Shown in pieces: positions 32,512-41,876 of a stretch of 64,000 nucleotides of DNA. Origin of the DNA: an uncultured Alphaproteobacteria bacterium (GTDB lineage Bacteria > Pseudomonadota > Alphaproteobacteria > HIMB59 > GCA-002718135); NCBI GenBank assembly GCA_902621855.1, contig CACNNQ010000003.1, positions 1 through 64,000 on the forward strand, read 5' to 3'. Position numbers and translations under genes: made by a program. Under the pieces are notes generated by a model, which ran no database searches, was not told the DNA's origin, and saw only the letters and a list, made by a program, of their open reading frames with translations. How positions within the stretch are numbered: the first letter of the stretch is position 1; every line of letters starts with the position of its first letter.

Positions 32512-33171
32512 CTATATTTTTGTAAGTATGAATATCGAGGGCTTTTTACCAGAAATGATTGCCTTATTATAATATTTCGTTTCCAGATCATAGTAATCAT
32601 TTAAATCCAAATACATATTTCTTTGATTATTCCAATTAAACAAATCTTTAACATTAAAAATACATTTAAATATTTGTTTGGAGTACGATAGTGAATCTGT
32701 GGCTATTACAATTTCTCCATTTGGTTGTAGAAAAATATTTAATTTTTTTAAAAAATCATTTGTGATCAATCTTCTCTTAATATGTTTTTTTTTAGGCCAA
32801 GGATCAGGAAATAATATATAAATTTTTTTTAATTTTATATCTTGATTAAGATTATCTAGAAATTGGTTAACATTACCAGGATAAATTCTTATATTTGTAA
32901 CACCATGATTTTCAATTTTATTTACTAAATTTAAATTTCCATTAATGTAAGTTTCACAAGATATAATTATATTTTTTTTATTATTAGTAGATAAGAAAAT
33001 AGTACTCTCTCCATAACCTGACCCAATGTCTAAAATATAGTTTGTTTTTTTATCTAATTTTTTAATTATATATTTTTCAGTTTTTAAAAGAAAATTTTCC
33101 TTGGTAATACTTTTTTTGCCTCTACTCCTGGTTCTGCCATAAACTCTATATTTAAAATTATCTATGTTCAT
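32512..33171 (-). CDS. trmB: tRNA (guanine-46-N7)-methyltransferase
   Basis: This SAM-dependent enzyme makes m7G46 in tRNA. The 219-residue protein has the SAM motif ILDIGSGYGES and the tRNA-binding signature LFPDPWPKKKHIKRRLI, diagnostic for TrmB. It overlaps the end of lnt by 14 bases. In alphaproteobacteria metK is usually found between lnt and trmB; it is not here. Confidence 0.94.
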   Translation of the reverse strand: MNIDNFKYRVYGRTRSRGKKSITKENFLLKTEKYIIKKLDKKTNYILDIGSGYGESTIFLSTNNKKNIIISCETYINGNLNLVNKIENHGVTNIRIYPGNVNQFLDNLNQDIKLKKIYILFPDPWPKKKHIKRRLITNDFLKKLNIFLQPNGEIVIATDSLSYSKQIFKCIFNVKDLFNWNNQRNMYLDLNDYYDLETKYYNKAIISGKKPSIFILTKI

Positions 33172-34618
33172 TTTTTTTTTGATTAAATAAAAAAGATAAA
33201 AAAACTAAAATAAAAAAATAAATTTTAATAACATTATGTGTTTTAAAGTAATTTATATTGTTATTTAAATGTATTGAGTGATTAGACGAATGCTGCATGT
33301 TAAGATTAGTAGTCATAATAATCTTTCCATTGTTATCCACAATACCTGAAATACCATTATTTGAGACTCGAATAATAGGTTTGTTAAATTCTGCAGCTCT
33401 AATTTTTGAAAAATAAAAATGCTGATATGGACCTAATAAATTACCAAACCACGAGTCATTAGTTATATTGATAATAAAATTACTATTACGATTAAAATTA
33501 TTAATTATTTTCCAGTAAAAAATTATTTCATAACAAATTATTGGAATATAATTGATTTTCGAATTTAATTTAATAATTCTTTGTGTTTGTCCTGTTTGAT
33601 AATCTATGAGCCCAGAAATAGGTTCAAAAAAATTTATAAAGTCTCTAAAAGGTAAAAATTCTCCGAAAGGAACAAGAATTTTTTTATCAAAATATTTTAC
33701 TTTATCATGTGTGATATTTAAGAATGTATTAAAATACTTACTATCTTCTATTCTTGTACCGCCTATTATAACTGTTTGATTTCTCTTCAATACACTTTGA
33801 ATTTCATCTATTTTAAGATCATCTATTAAATATGGATAATTGTTTTCTGCAAAGATAATAAGTTCAGCATTGCTCTTATAAATATAGCTAATAATAGTAT
33901 CCATTTTCACTATAGAGTTATTATCTAAAGCTTGATTTTGATGATTGAGTTGAATAATTTGAAAATTTAAATTTTCTTCAAATAATGCAAGATCTCTATG
34001 TTTAAAGTTATGATATAAAATTATTAGAACTAAAGGTATCAGACAAAAAAGAGAAAATGTTTTGAGAAAAAATTTATACAGATCAATTTTTATAAATAAG
34101 TATGGTAAGCAAAATAATTGTATTACAATATAACTAGTAATCAAGGTTCCAAAATTTTTTAAAATAAAAGAGAAATATTCATTACTTGATACAATTAATG
34201 AAAAGGAAACCCATGGAAAGCCATAAAAAATATTTGCTATGATATATTCCGATAAAACAAAAATTATTGGAATTTTAAATATTGTTGGTAGATATTTATT
34301 AAACTTAATTATAATTAAAAAAATGCAAGTAAAAATTAGACCTAACAAAATAATTAAAATAAAGGATAAAAAAAATAGTTTTTTTGTATCTTCAAATACA
34401 TAAAATGGATTCTGTATCCAAAATAAAAAATTAGTAAAAAAACCTATGCTAAATAAAAAAATATTTATAAATGTTATATTTTTTTTTAAATTGTTTTGCT
34501 TATAGTCAGTATAATGACATAAAAATGGGAATATGATAAAACCAAATGGAAAGAAAAAATAAGGAGGGAATAGTAAAGACGTAAGATATCCAAATATTAA
34601 AAAAATTACTTTATTCAA
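33158..34618 (-). CDS. lnt: Apolipoprotein N-acyltransferase
   Basis: This inner-membrane enzyme adds the third acyl chain to lipoproteins, using phospholipid as donor. The first 200 residues hold about six membrane segments; a periplasmic nitrilase-like domain follows. The Glu-Lys-Cys triad is visible as FAENNYP, KKILVPFGEFLPF and IPIICYEIIF. One last membrane segment (IYFFILVFLSFLF) ends the 486-residue protein. The start overlaps corC by four bases. Confidence 0.93.
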   Translation of the reverse strand: MNKVIFLIFGYLTSLLFPPYFFFPFGFIIFPFLCHYTDYKQNNLKKNITFINIFLFSIGFFTNFLFWIQNPFYVFEDTKKLFFLSFILIILLGLIFTCIFLIIIKFNKYLPTIFKIPIIFVLSEYIIANIFYGFPWVSFSLIVSSNEYFSFILKNFGTLITSYIVIQLFCLPYLFIKIDLYKFFLKTFSLFCLIPLVLIILYHNFKHRDLALFEENLNFQIIQLNHQNQALDNNSIVKMDTIISYIYKSNAELIIFAENNYPYLIDDLKIDEIQSVLKRNQTVIIGGTRIEDSKYFNTFLNITHDKVKYFDKKILVPFGEFLPFRDFINFFEPISGLIDYQTGQTQRIIKLNSKINYIPIICYEIIFYWKIINNFNRNSNFIINITNDSWFGNLLGPYQHFYFSKIRAAEFNKPIIRVSNNGISGIVDNNGKIIMTTNLNMQHSSNHSIHLNNNINYFKTHNVIKIYFFILVFLSFLFNQKKNEHR

Positions 34619-35463
34619 TTATTTTTTTTAATTTCTAAAGTTTCTATTTTTCTATTATTAGATTTTATAATTTTTATGAGCAAATTATTATCAATTTCAA
34701 TTACTTCATTACTATTAGGTATTCTATTAATTTTTGAGTAAACAAGACCACCGACTGTAAAAATTTCATCTTCGTTATTTTTATCAATTTTAATTTTAAA
34801 AAATTCTTCTAAATCTTCTAGTCTGTAACTAGAGTCTACAATGATAGCATTCTTTGATTTATCTAAAATTAATTCATCTTTGTCTTCTGCATCGTGCTCA
34901 TCTTCTATTTCACCAACAATTTCTTCTACAAGGTCTTCGATAGTTACAAGACCGTCTACCCCTCCTACTCCATCTACCACAAGGCCAAGATGAATTTTTG
35001 AGGATCTCATTGTTTTTAAAAAATCTAATATTGGTGATTTTGGAGCTACATATAGTACCTCTCTCAATATATTATTAATATTAAAATCTTTTTGATCAGC
35101 TTTCATAAAATCTTTTATGTGAAAAAAACCAACAACATTATCAAGGTTTTTTTTATATACTGGCATTCTAGAGTGACTTTCTTCTTTGATTACATCTAAA
35201 ATTTCATAGTAAGATTGATAATAATCAACAGCAATAATTTCGCTTCTTGGAACCATTAAATCATCAACACTTTTTTCATTTAATTTTAAAATATTTTTAA
35301 TTAAGTTTTTTTCATTATTGTCATTGATATCTGTTGAGTCACTTTCTTTACTTTCATTAGCTATGTAATTTAAGATATCTTCTTTAGTAGAATCATTAGT
35401 CAAAAGTTTCTTAATAATCCAGTTTTTCCAACTATACGTCTTGTCAATATTATTTTTGTTCAT
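34615..35463 (-). CDS. corC: CorC/HlyC-type CBS-domain protein
   Basis: This is a soluble protein of 282 residues with two CBS domains (DLMVPRSEIIAVDY; MRSSKIHLGLVVDGVGGVDGLVTIEDLVEEIVGEIEDEHD) and a C-terminal CorC_HlyC transporter-associated domain. It lacks the DUF21 membrane part of longer relatives. It always travels with ybeY and lnt; proposed roles include magnesium/cobalt efflux, but the function is not settled. One base overlaps ybeY and four bases overlap lnt. Confidence 0.9.
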   Translation of the reverse strand: MNKNNIDKTYSWKNWIIKKLLTNDSTKEDILNYIANESKESDSTDINDNNEKNLIKNILKLNEKSVDDLMVPRSEIIAVDYYQSYYEILDVIKEESHSRMPVYKKNLDNVVGFFHIKDFMKADQKDFNINNILREVLYVAPKSPILDFLKTMRSSKIHLGLVVDGVGGVDGLVTIEDLVEEIVGEIEDEHDAEDKDELILDKSKNAIIVDSSYRLEDLEEFFKIKIDKNNEDEIFTVGGLVYSKINRIPNSNEVIEIDNNLLIKIIKSNNRKIETLEIKKNN

Positions 35464-35945
35464 TAATAGATATATGGGTCTCCTATACCAACAGCTTTTA
35501 ATATTTTTATTTCTTCTTTCTTCATTTTTTCAAATTGATTTAAAGATTTATGTTTATAATTATTTATATGAAGCATGCTGTGAATTAACAAATGACTAAA
35601 GTGATCATAAAAATTAATCTTATTTTTTAATACGAACTTTTCAATAGTATCAATAGAAAAAAAAATATCACAATAAATTATTTTTCCAAGATTTTTATTT
35701 GATATTTTATTAACAAAAGTTAAAACATCAGTATCTGTCCTTTTTTTATTAAATTTATAATTAGCAGCAATCATGCGAGTTTTATTGCATAAAATAATGT
35801 TTAGGTTGTGTGAATATTTTTTATTAAAATAAATTTTCATCAATTTTTTAATTTTGAATGTAATCTGCTTTATTTTTGGAGATCTTCTAGACCATTTTCT
35901 TGAAAGAAGAAAAAAATCAATTTTTATTGTTTTTGTCATAAGCAT
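35463..35945 (-). CDS. ybeY: rRNA maturation endoribonuclease YbeY
   Basis: This metalloprotein is required for 16S rRNA 3' maturation and ribosome quality control, 160 residues. The zinc-binding H-x3-H-x5-H pattern is complete in LLIHSMLHINNYKH, although the usual Gly-Tyr-Asp before the last His is Asn-Tyr-Lys. The TDTDVLTF strand corresponds to the family's TDVLSF, but the preceding conserved LNxxYR is altered. It overlaps phoH by 29 bases, so the start may lie slightly further downstream. Confidence 0.88.
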   Translation of the reverse strand: MLMTKTIKIDFFLLSRKWSRRSPKIKQITFKIKKLMKIYFNKKYSHNLNIILCNKTRMIAANYKFNKKRTDTDVLTFVNKISNKNLGKIIYCDIFFSIDTIEKFVLKNKINFYDHFSHLLIHSMLHINNYKHKSLNQFEKMKKEEIKILKAVGIGDPYIY

Positions 35946-36867
35946 TGATAATCTTCTTTACTAATTCGTGTCTCACTACATCTTTTTCATTAAGTTCAAT
36001 GAAACCTATATCTGATATTTTTGTTAATTTAGTCAATGCATCTTTTAGTCCTGATTCTCTCTCACTTACTAAATCGATCTGTGTAATATCTCCTACAACA
36101 ACCATTTGACTATTCTTACCTAATCTTGTTAAAAACATTTTCATTTGCGTACGAGTAGTATTTTGAGCTTCATCAAGAATTATAAAACAATCTTCAAGGG
36201 TTCTTCCACGCATAAAAGCAATCGGAGCAATTTCAATAATATTGTTAAATATTTTTTTTTCAACTTGTTCAAAGGGCAGCAAGGAGTACAAAGCATCGTA
36301 AATTGGTCGTAAAAATGGATCTACTTTTTCCTTCAAATCGCCAGGTAAATATCCCAATTTTTCTCCTGCTTCTACAGCAGGTCTTGATAGAATAATTTTA
36401 TTTACTTTTCCTTCTTGTAATGCGGCTACTGCTTTAGCGACTGCTACGTACGTCTTTCCCGTACCTGCTGGGCCAATTGCAAAGACGATATTTTTTGTAT
36501 TTAGTAATTCAAAATATTTATTTTGATTATTAGTTCTTGGTACAATTCTTCGTTTTTTTGTTTGAATAAAAAAATCCATTTGATTACTTTCTTTTATATT
36601 CATTGTTATCAAACTTTTACTATCTCTAATTTTATCTTCATCAATATTATCTCCATTTTTAGCTTTTTCAAATAAGTCTAAGATAGTTTGTCTAGTCTCA
36701 AAAATAGATTTTTTATTACCAGAAATTTTTATTTTATTACCTCTATATTGAATTTGAACATCATTTATTTTTTCAATAATTGACAAATTGGAATCATTAA
36801 CTCCAAATAGAGTGCTTAGAATAGTATTATCATCTAGTTCAAGTTCAAGATTCTCAGTGTTTTTCAT
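35917..36867 (-). CDS. phoH: PhoH-like ATPase
   Basis: PhoH-like proteins are RNA-associated P-loop ATPases, 316 residues here. Walker A is GPAGTGKTYVAVAKAVAAL, followed by ILSRPAVEAGEKLGYLPGDLKEKVDPF and Walker B FIILDEAQNTTRTQMKMFLTRLG, with VVVGDITQIDL as sensor. The N-terminal 100 residues are KH-like. The genomic pairing with ybeY suggests rRNA work rather than phosphate starvation, despite the name. Confidence 0.94.
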   Translation of the reverse strand: MKNTENLELELDDNTILSTLFGVNDSNLSIIEKINDVQIQYRGNKIKISGNKKSIFETRQTILDLFEKAKNGDNIDEDKIRDSKSLITMNIKESNQMDFFIQTKKRRIVPRTNNQNKYFELLNTKNIVFAIGPAGTGKTYVAVAKAVAALQEGKVNKIILSRPAVEAGEKLGYLPGDLKEKVDPFLRPIYDALYSLLPFEQVEKKIFNNIIEIAPIAFMRGRTLEDCFIILDEAQNTTRTQMKMFLTRLGKNSQMVVVGDITQIDLVSERESGLKDALTKLTKISDIGFIELNEKDVVRHELVKKIINAYDKNNKN

Positions 36868-38167
36868 AAGGTTGACTTTCTAATGCAAAGTTAGTTGAAT
36901 TGATAATTTTAACATTTAATATTTTGTTAATTAGTTGTTCTTTAGAATTAATAAATGTGCTTTGATTGTAAATTGTTCTACCTATATATTGATTGACATT
37001 TCTTCCTTCTTTTTCAAATAATACTTCAACATCCTTATTAATAAAAGATTTATTATAAACTATTTGTTGCTGAGTGAGTAATGATTGTAATGCACTTAAT
37101 CTTGCTTTTTTTACAGCAGTTTCAATATTATCTTTATTTTGAGCTGGTGTTCCAGGTCTAGGACTGTACATAAAAGAGTAAGCAATAACAAAATTAACTT
37201 TTTCAATAAATTTCATAGTATTTTCAAAATCTTCGTCAGTCTCTCCTGGAAAACCAACTATAAAATCTGAAGACATTGCAATATCAGGTTTTACCTTTCT
37301 TATTTTATCAACAATTCTAAGATAATCGTCAACAGAATGTTTTCTGTTCATTTTTTTTAATATCGTATCAGATCCAGACTGAATTGGAAGATGAAGAAAG
37401 GGCATAAGTTTAGGATTAGTAGCATGCGTATTTATTAATTCATCTTTCATATCTAAAGGATGAGAAGTCATATACCTAATCCTCTTTAAACCATCCATCT
37501 CAGATAGTTTATTAATTAAATATGCGAGGTCTCTTGATTTACCTTTTTTACAAAGACCATGATAAGCATTTACATTTTGACCGAGTAAAATTAATTCCTT
37601 TACCCCCCTTGATACATACATTTTAGCTTCACTAATTATGCTTTCAATTGACCTGGAAAATTCAGGCCCCCTAGTATACGGGACTACACAAAAGGAACAA
37701 AATTTATCACATCCCTCCTGTATAGACAGAAATTCTGAAGATGATTTTGAAGAATTAAAAATTAGATTTTTGAATTTTTCGTTTTGTAAAAATTCACTAT
37801 TAATTTTACTTTCTGAAGAATCAATCATGTCTGGAAGTTTATGATACGACTGGGGACCAACTATAAAATCTACAGAAGGTGATCTTTTTTTTATCTCACT
37901 TCCCTCAGCTTGAGCGACACATCCAGCAATTACGAGCTTCATTTGATTTTCATCATTTTTAAACTTTTTAATTCTTCCTATATCAGAGTATACTTTTTCA
38001 ACTGCTTTTTCTCTTATGTGGCATGTATTGAGAACTGTCAAATTAGCTTTAGAAACATCATTAGTAATTTCATATCCTTTGTTTAGAAATAAATCTTTAA
38101 TACGATTACTGTCATATACATTCATCTGACATCCGTATGATTTAATATAAATAAATTTATCACTCAT
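36854..38167 (-). CDS. miaB: tRNA-2-methylthio-N6-dimethylallyladenosine synthase
   Basis: This is a radical-SAM methylthiotransferase acting on A37 of tRNAs reading UNN codons, 437 residues. The N-terminal UPF0004 domain carries three cluster cysteines (YGCQMNVYDS, NTCHIREKA, AGCVAQAEG). The radical-SAM site is EGCDKFCSFCVVPYTRG, and a TRAM domain ends the protein. It overlaps phoH by 14 bases and rimI by eight. Confidence 0.95.
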   Translation of the reverse strand: MSDKFIYIKSYGCQMNVYDSNRIKDLFLNKGYEITNDVSKANLTVLNTCHIREKAVEKVYSDIGRIKKFKNDENQMKLVIAGCVAQAEGSEIKKRSPSVDFIVGPQSYHKLPDMIDSSESKINSEFLQNEKFKNLIFNSSKSSSEFLSIQEGCDKFCSFCVVPYTRGPEFSRSIESIISEAKMYVSRGVKELILLGQNVNAYHGLCKKGKSRDLAYLINKLSEMDGLKRIRYMTSHPLDMKDELINTHATNPKLMPFLHLPIQSGSDTILKKMNRKHSVDDYLRIVDKIRKVKPDIAMSSDFIVGFPGETDEDFENTMKFIEKVNFVIAYSFMYSPRPGTPAQNKDNIETAVKKARLSALQSLLTQQQIVYNKSFINKDVEVLFEKEGRNVNQYIGRTIYNQSTFINSKEQLINKILNVKIINSTNFALESQPYEKH

Positions 38168-38645
38168 GATTTATATTTTTCTTAAAGCATTTTGCATTTA
38201 TAAGCTTATTATCATATTTATAATAATTAGGCCTAAAATTATAATAAACAAAACTATTTTTAATATAAAATTTTATAGCTCCTAGATTGTCCTCAGCGAC
38301 TTCTATCAATAACATTGAGATTTGAGGAAATTTATTTTTTTTTTCAAAAAAATCTAAAATTTTTGTTGCTATTTTTTTTCTTCTAAATTGTTTAGTTACT
38401 AAAAGTACATGTATTTCTAAAATCGAATGAGACTGTAAATCAATAATTTCACCAAACAAAAGACCTACTAAAACCTTGTTATCAAAATAACCCAGAGATA
38501 AATTATTATTTTTATTAAGTTGATTTTTGATCGTTATGTTATTCCATCCAATATTTTTAAAATATAAAAAATCGTTTTTATTATTGTTAACAAACTCTTG
38601 TATTAAAGTAATATCTTGGGATTTTAATAATTTTATATTTTTCAA
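38160..38645 (-). CDS. rimI: GNAT acetyltransferase, probable RimI
   Basis: This is a 161-residue GNAT-fold protein. The acetyl-CoA site is represented by VTKQFRRKKIATKILDFF (a degenerate Q-x2-G-x-[GA] motif) and the following LLIEVAEDNLGAIKFYIKNSFVYYN matches RimI. RimI acetylates the N-terminus of bS18 in E. coli. Its place between tsaB and miaB, overlapping both, is the normal one and supports the name. The conserved Gly residues of the CoA loop are replaced by Lys, so activity is not certain. Confidence 0.75.
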   Translation of the reverse strand: MKNIKLLKSQDITLIQEFVNNNKNDFLYFKNIGWNNITIKNQLNKNNNLSLGYFDNKVLVGLLFGEIIDLQSHSILEIHVLLVTKQFRRKKIATKILDFFEKKNKFPQISMLLIEVAEDNLGAIKFYIKNSFVYYNFRPNYYKYDNKLINAKCFKKNINHE

Positions 38646-39256
38646 TTTAATAGGGTGTTGTTAGATACATATTTAGGCCGGATGATTTTATTTTTAAAGA
38701 AAACTAAATTTTTATAATTTGCTAATATCTCATCTAAAAAAGAAAACTTATTTTGAATTAATTTATCAGAAAAAGAATTTATTTTTTTTAGATTATAGAA
38801 TACCTTTTTAATATTATGTAATTGGATAGGGTCATCATTTTCTATTTTTGAATAATTGATCTGGTTATTATCATTCATTTTACATAAGAATTTTTGACTA
38901 TTTCCAGAATATATAAAAATTGCAATTTTTGTGGAATTATTTGTTTCTTTTTTTATCTGTAAAATATCACCAGCACTTATTTGGCATAATGGTAAATCTT
39001 TTGAAATTGTTATTCCTGACAAGAAAGATGCGCCCACTCTTAAACTTGTATATGATCCTGGACCAGTCGTTATGATTGCCTTTTTCAAATATTTACTAAA
39101 TTTCAATTGATTTTCAGCGTAAATATATTTTTGAATAATATTATCACTTAATTTGTCATTTTCACTCGATACAATTTTTTGACTAAATATTAATTTATTA
39201 TCATCAATTAGAGAAAATTCTGGTATTGGAGAAACTACATCTAAAAATAATAACAT
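38642..39256 (-). CDS. tsaB: tRNA threonylcarbamoyladenosine synthesis protein TsaB
   Basis: TsaB is the non-catalytic partner of TsaD in making t6A37. I place the start at 39256 (MLLFLDVVSP), giving 204 residues; the frame extends 30 codons further but that part is antisense to the next gene and unlike the family. The diagnostic TTGPGSYTSLRVGASFLSG is present. The LDV opening lacks the usual T/S-S after Asp. Its ATG is one base from the ATG of the divergent deacetylase gene. Confidence 0.88.
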   Translation of the reverse strand: MLLFLDVVSPIPEFSLIDDNKLIFSQKIVSSENDKLSDNIIQKYIYAENQLKFSKYLKKAIITTGPGSYTSLRVGASFLSGITISKDLPLCQISAGDILQIKKETNNSTKIAIFIYSGNSQKFLCKMNDNNQINYSKIENDDPIQLHNIKKVFYNLKKINSFSDKLIQNKFSFLDEILANYKNLVFFKNKIIRPKYVSNNTLLN

Positions 39257-39257
39257 A

Positions 39258-40286
39258 ATGTATTTATATAAAATATTTTTAACAATAGTAATAAAAACAA
39301 TTTTTTTAAATGTATTAGCTACATCTTTATATTCAGCTGAAATCAAAAATTCAGCTACTGTTTTTATGTATCATAAATTTGGTGTAGACAAGTATCCATC
39401 AACTAGTGTTACTATCAGTCAATTAGAGAATCATGTAAATGAGTTTATCAAAGGTAAATATAATGTTAAGTCATTAGATTTCATTGTAGACACAATAATA
39501 AATGATGGAGAGTTGCCAAATAATACTATAGGTATTAGTGTTGATGATGCGGATAAATCGTTTTTTGATGTAGGTTGGCCTTTATTTAAAAAAAATAATA
39601 TTCCAGTAACACTTTTTGTAACCACTAAGACGATATCTAAAAATAATAAAAATTATTTAAATTGGGATCAAATTAGAAGACTCAAAAAAGAAGGAGTGGT
39701 AATAGGTGCTCATTCTCATACACATGCGCATATGCCTGACATAAGTATAAATGAGGTAAAAAATGAAATAGAGATATCAAATAAAATTTTTTTAAAAGAG
39801 CTGGGTGAAATTCCGACACTTTTTGCTTTTCCTTACGGGGAAACAACGAGTGAAATAATTGAATTAATCAAAGAATATAAATTCAAAGTTGCTTTTGGGC
39901 AACATTCAGGAATAATTAATGAAACTTCAAATATGTATTATCTACCAAGATTCTCTTTAAATGAAAAATATGGTGAGTTGGATAGAGTGAAATTTGCAAC
40001 ATCAGCTCAAGGGCTTGGCGTTTATGATTTTATTCCGGTAAATCCAACTATAGACCAAAATCCACCTTTTATCGGATTTTCATTATTAGATAATAAAAAG
40101 GTTCAAGGTCTAGATTGTTTTATTTTTGACAGCAAGGGTCAAGTAGAGCGAGAGATATTTAAATTTAATGAACGAGTTGAGATCAGGTTAAATCGTGAAC
40201 TTTCTACAGGAAGATCAAGGATGAACTGTACGGTTAAAGATAGTGCTGGTGTTTGGCGGTGGTTTGGACACCAATTTTATTTCTAA
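39258..40286 (+). CDS. Polysaccharide deacetylase family protein, exported
   Basis: This is a NodB-homology protein of 342 residues with an N-terminal signal peptide (IFLTIVIKTIFLNVLATSLYSA, cut near residue 27). FMYHKF opens the domain; motif 1 is GISVDDAD (metal-binding Asp pair) and motif 2 is GAHSHTHAHMPD (H-x3-H). A domain of about 90 residues follows NodB with no assignment I can make. The substrate, perhaps peptidoglycan or an exopolysaccharide, is unknown. The stop codon abuts that of the convergent glucosaminidase gene. Confidence 0.85.
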   Translation: MYLYKIFLTIVIKTIFLNVLATSLYSAEIKNSATVFMYHKFGVDKYPSTSVTISQLENHVNEFIKGKYNVKSLDFIVDTIINDGELPNNTIGISVDDADKSFFDVGWPLFKKNNIPVTLFVTTKTISKNNKNYLNWDQIRRLKKEGVVIGAHSHTHAHMPDISINEVKNEIEISNKIFLKELGEIPTLFAFPYGETTSEIIELIKEYKFKVAFGQHSGIINETSNMYYLPRFSLNEKYGELDRVKFATSAQGLGVYDFIPVNPTIDQNPPFIGFSLLDNKKVQGLDCFIFDSKGQVEREIFKFNERVEIRLNRELSTGRSRMNCTVKDSAGVWRWFGHQFYF

Positions 40287-41246
40287 TTAATAAGAAATTG
40301 TTTTATTATCAAATAACTTAAAGTTATTTTTTTCAATAACTGATCTTATAGTGTTAACATAATTGCTGTCTGCTGCATAAGTCTCGAGTTTTTCCACAAG
40401 AAGGTTGACATTTGAGAAATTATTTTTATCTCTCATTATTTTCCTAATATCTCTAAATTCGCGGTAAGCGTAATGAGAGTTAATATTATTAAAGTATGAT
40501 TTCACACTACTATCTAATGAATTGAATGATTTTATAAGGTGTGTCTTACCTGAATCTCGATTTAAAGGTATTACTCCTTTTTCTGTATCATATGTATATT
40601 CTCCAAATAATGCGTTGTGTTCTCTGGCAAATCTTGAAGACCCCCAACCACTTTCAATTGCTGCTTGTGCTAACACTATAGAATTAGGAATTACATCTAC
40701 ATTAAATAATATTTCATTTACCAAGTCCAATTTGTGCTTTTTGAGATACTTAATATTATAATTTTTGGCAATGTCATTAAGTGTCCGTATTTCTTTGTTT
40801 TCAAGAGTTCTAAAAGTTTCTAACTTATTTTTAAGATTTTTAACAAAACTTCTTGTCATTAATATATTTTGATTTTCATTAATAATTATTGGTAGAACAG
40901 TTTTAACAAAGTCTTTTTTATTAGAATCAAGATAATCAAAATCTTTATTCAATAATGATGACTGATTATTAAGCTCATTTAGATTTTTTATTTTTGAGGT
41001 AATTTTTGGATTAATTGGTTTTACCCTGATTTTAACAAATAATTTTTCGCTTAATACTTCTGAAACAGGAGGGTCTTTTAAAATAATTTCTTTTTCAGAG
41101 TATAATGAATTTATTTGATTTGCAGTATGAGTGTTATTTTCAATATATTTATTGTAAGATATTCCATATCCGACGAGACCGCTACTGAGAAAAATTAATC
41201 CAACAAGCAGTAACGGAAAACAGAAGAAATTTAATAATTTATTCAT
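40287..41246 (-). CDS. Bax/FlgJ-like glucosaminidase family protein, membrane-anchored
   Basis: This protein belongs to the family that cleaves N-acetylglucosaminyl bonds in peptidoglycan. An N-terminal membrane segment (FFCFPLLLVGLIFLSSGLVGYG) anchors its 319 residues. The catalytic part has VLAQAAIESGWGSSRFAREHNALFGEY, with the Glu of AAIESGWG, and YAADSNYVNTIRSVI near the end, as in Bax-type proteins. It overlaps nfuA by eight bases. With the adjacent deacetylase on the other strand it suggests envelope remodelling, but no common operon. Confidence 0.85.
   Translation of the reverse strand: MNKLLNFFCFPLLLVGLIFLSSGLVGYGISYNKYIENNTHTANQINSLYSEKEIILKDPPVSEVLSEKLFVKIRVKPINPKITSKIKNLNELNNQSSLLNKDFDYLDSNKKDFVKTVLPIIINENQNILMTRSFVKNLKNKLETFRTLENKEIRTLNDIAKNYNIKYLKKHKLDLVNEILFNVDVIPNSIVLAQAAIESGWGSSRFAREHNALFGEYTYDTEKGVIPLNRDSGKTHLIKSFNSLDSSVKSYFNNINSHYAYREFRDIRKIMRDKNNFSNVNLLVEKLETYAADSNYVNTIRSVIEKNNFKLFDNKTISY
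40311..40334 (+). terminator. Candidate terminator of the deacetylase gene, inside the convergent gene
   Basis: AAATAACTT followed by AAGTTATTT forms an AT-only stem and is followed by further T residues (seven Ts in all) on the plus strand. It lies 25 bases beyond the deacetylase stop and within the last codons of the minus-strand glucosaminidase. The stem has a single C-G pair, so strength is doubtful. Confidence 0.35.
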
Positions 41247-41802
41247 TAATAGGTCTCACCTCTTGAACTTCCGGTACATAATGCTTTAGCATATTTTCAA
41301 TTCCCATTTTAAGTGTTGCTGTCGAACTAGGACAACCTGAGCATGCTCCTTGCATTTGAAGATACACAACTCCATCTTTAAAACTGTCATAAATAATATC
41401 CCCACCATCCATAGCTACAGCTGGTCTTACTCTCGTATCAAGCAATTCTTTTATTTGTTTTACAATATCGGAATCGTTTTCATCAACTTTTAACGAGTTG
41501 TCATGGTTTGTTTTATTCGAAATTATTGTTTCATCACCTGAATTATAATGGTCCATTATGGAACCTAAAACTAATGGTTTCATAACTTGCCAGTCTAATG
41601 ATTGATCTTTTGTTATTGTAATAAAGTCACTTCCAAAGAATACCCCATTTACTCCTTCAACCTCGAATAGTCTTTTAGCAAACGGAGAATTGGAGGCTTC
41701 GTTGGTATTTTGAAAGAATGCAGTTCCCTGATCCATAACAACTTTTCCGGGTAGGAACTTCAAAGTTTGAGGATTAGGAGTTTGTTCAGTTTGAATAAAC
41801 AT
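41239..41802 (-). CDS. nfuA: NfuA/Nfu-type iron-sulfur cluster carrier
   Basis: This protein carries Fe-S clusters to target apoproteins. The N-terminal Nfu_N domain has FIQTEQTPNPQTLKFLPG and the C-terminal NifU-like domain has VRPAVAMDGGDIIY and the cluster-binding CSGCPSS. I start at the ATG at 41802 (MFIQTEQ), two codons inside the longest frame, as in relatives. The length, 187 residues, is typical of alphaproteobacterial and mitochondrial Nfu. Confidence 0.92.
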   Translation of the reverse strand: MFIQTEQTPNPQTLKFLPGKVVMDQGTAFFQNTNEASNSPFAKRLFEVEGVNGVFFGSDFITITKDQSLDWQVMKPLVLGSIMDHYNSGDETIISNKTNHDNSLKVDENDSDIVKQIKELLDTRVRPAVAMDGGDIIYDSFKDGVVYLQMQGACSGCPSSTATLKMGIENMLKHYVPEVQEVRPINE

Positions 41803-41876
41803 ATGCACTATATATAGTTATTAATATGTCTTTAGTATGAATTTTCTAAAAAAAAATTTAAAATTTGGGGAATTTT

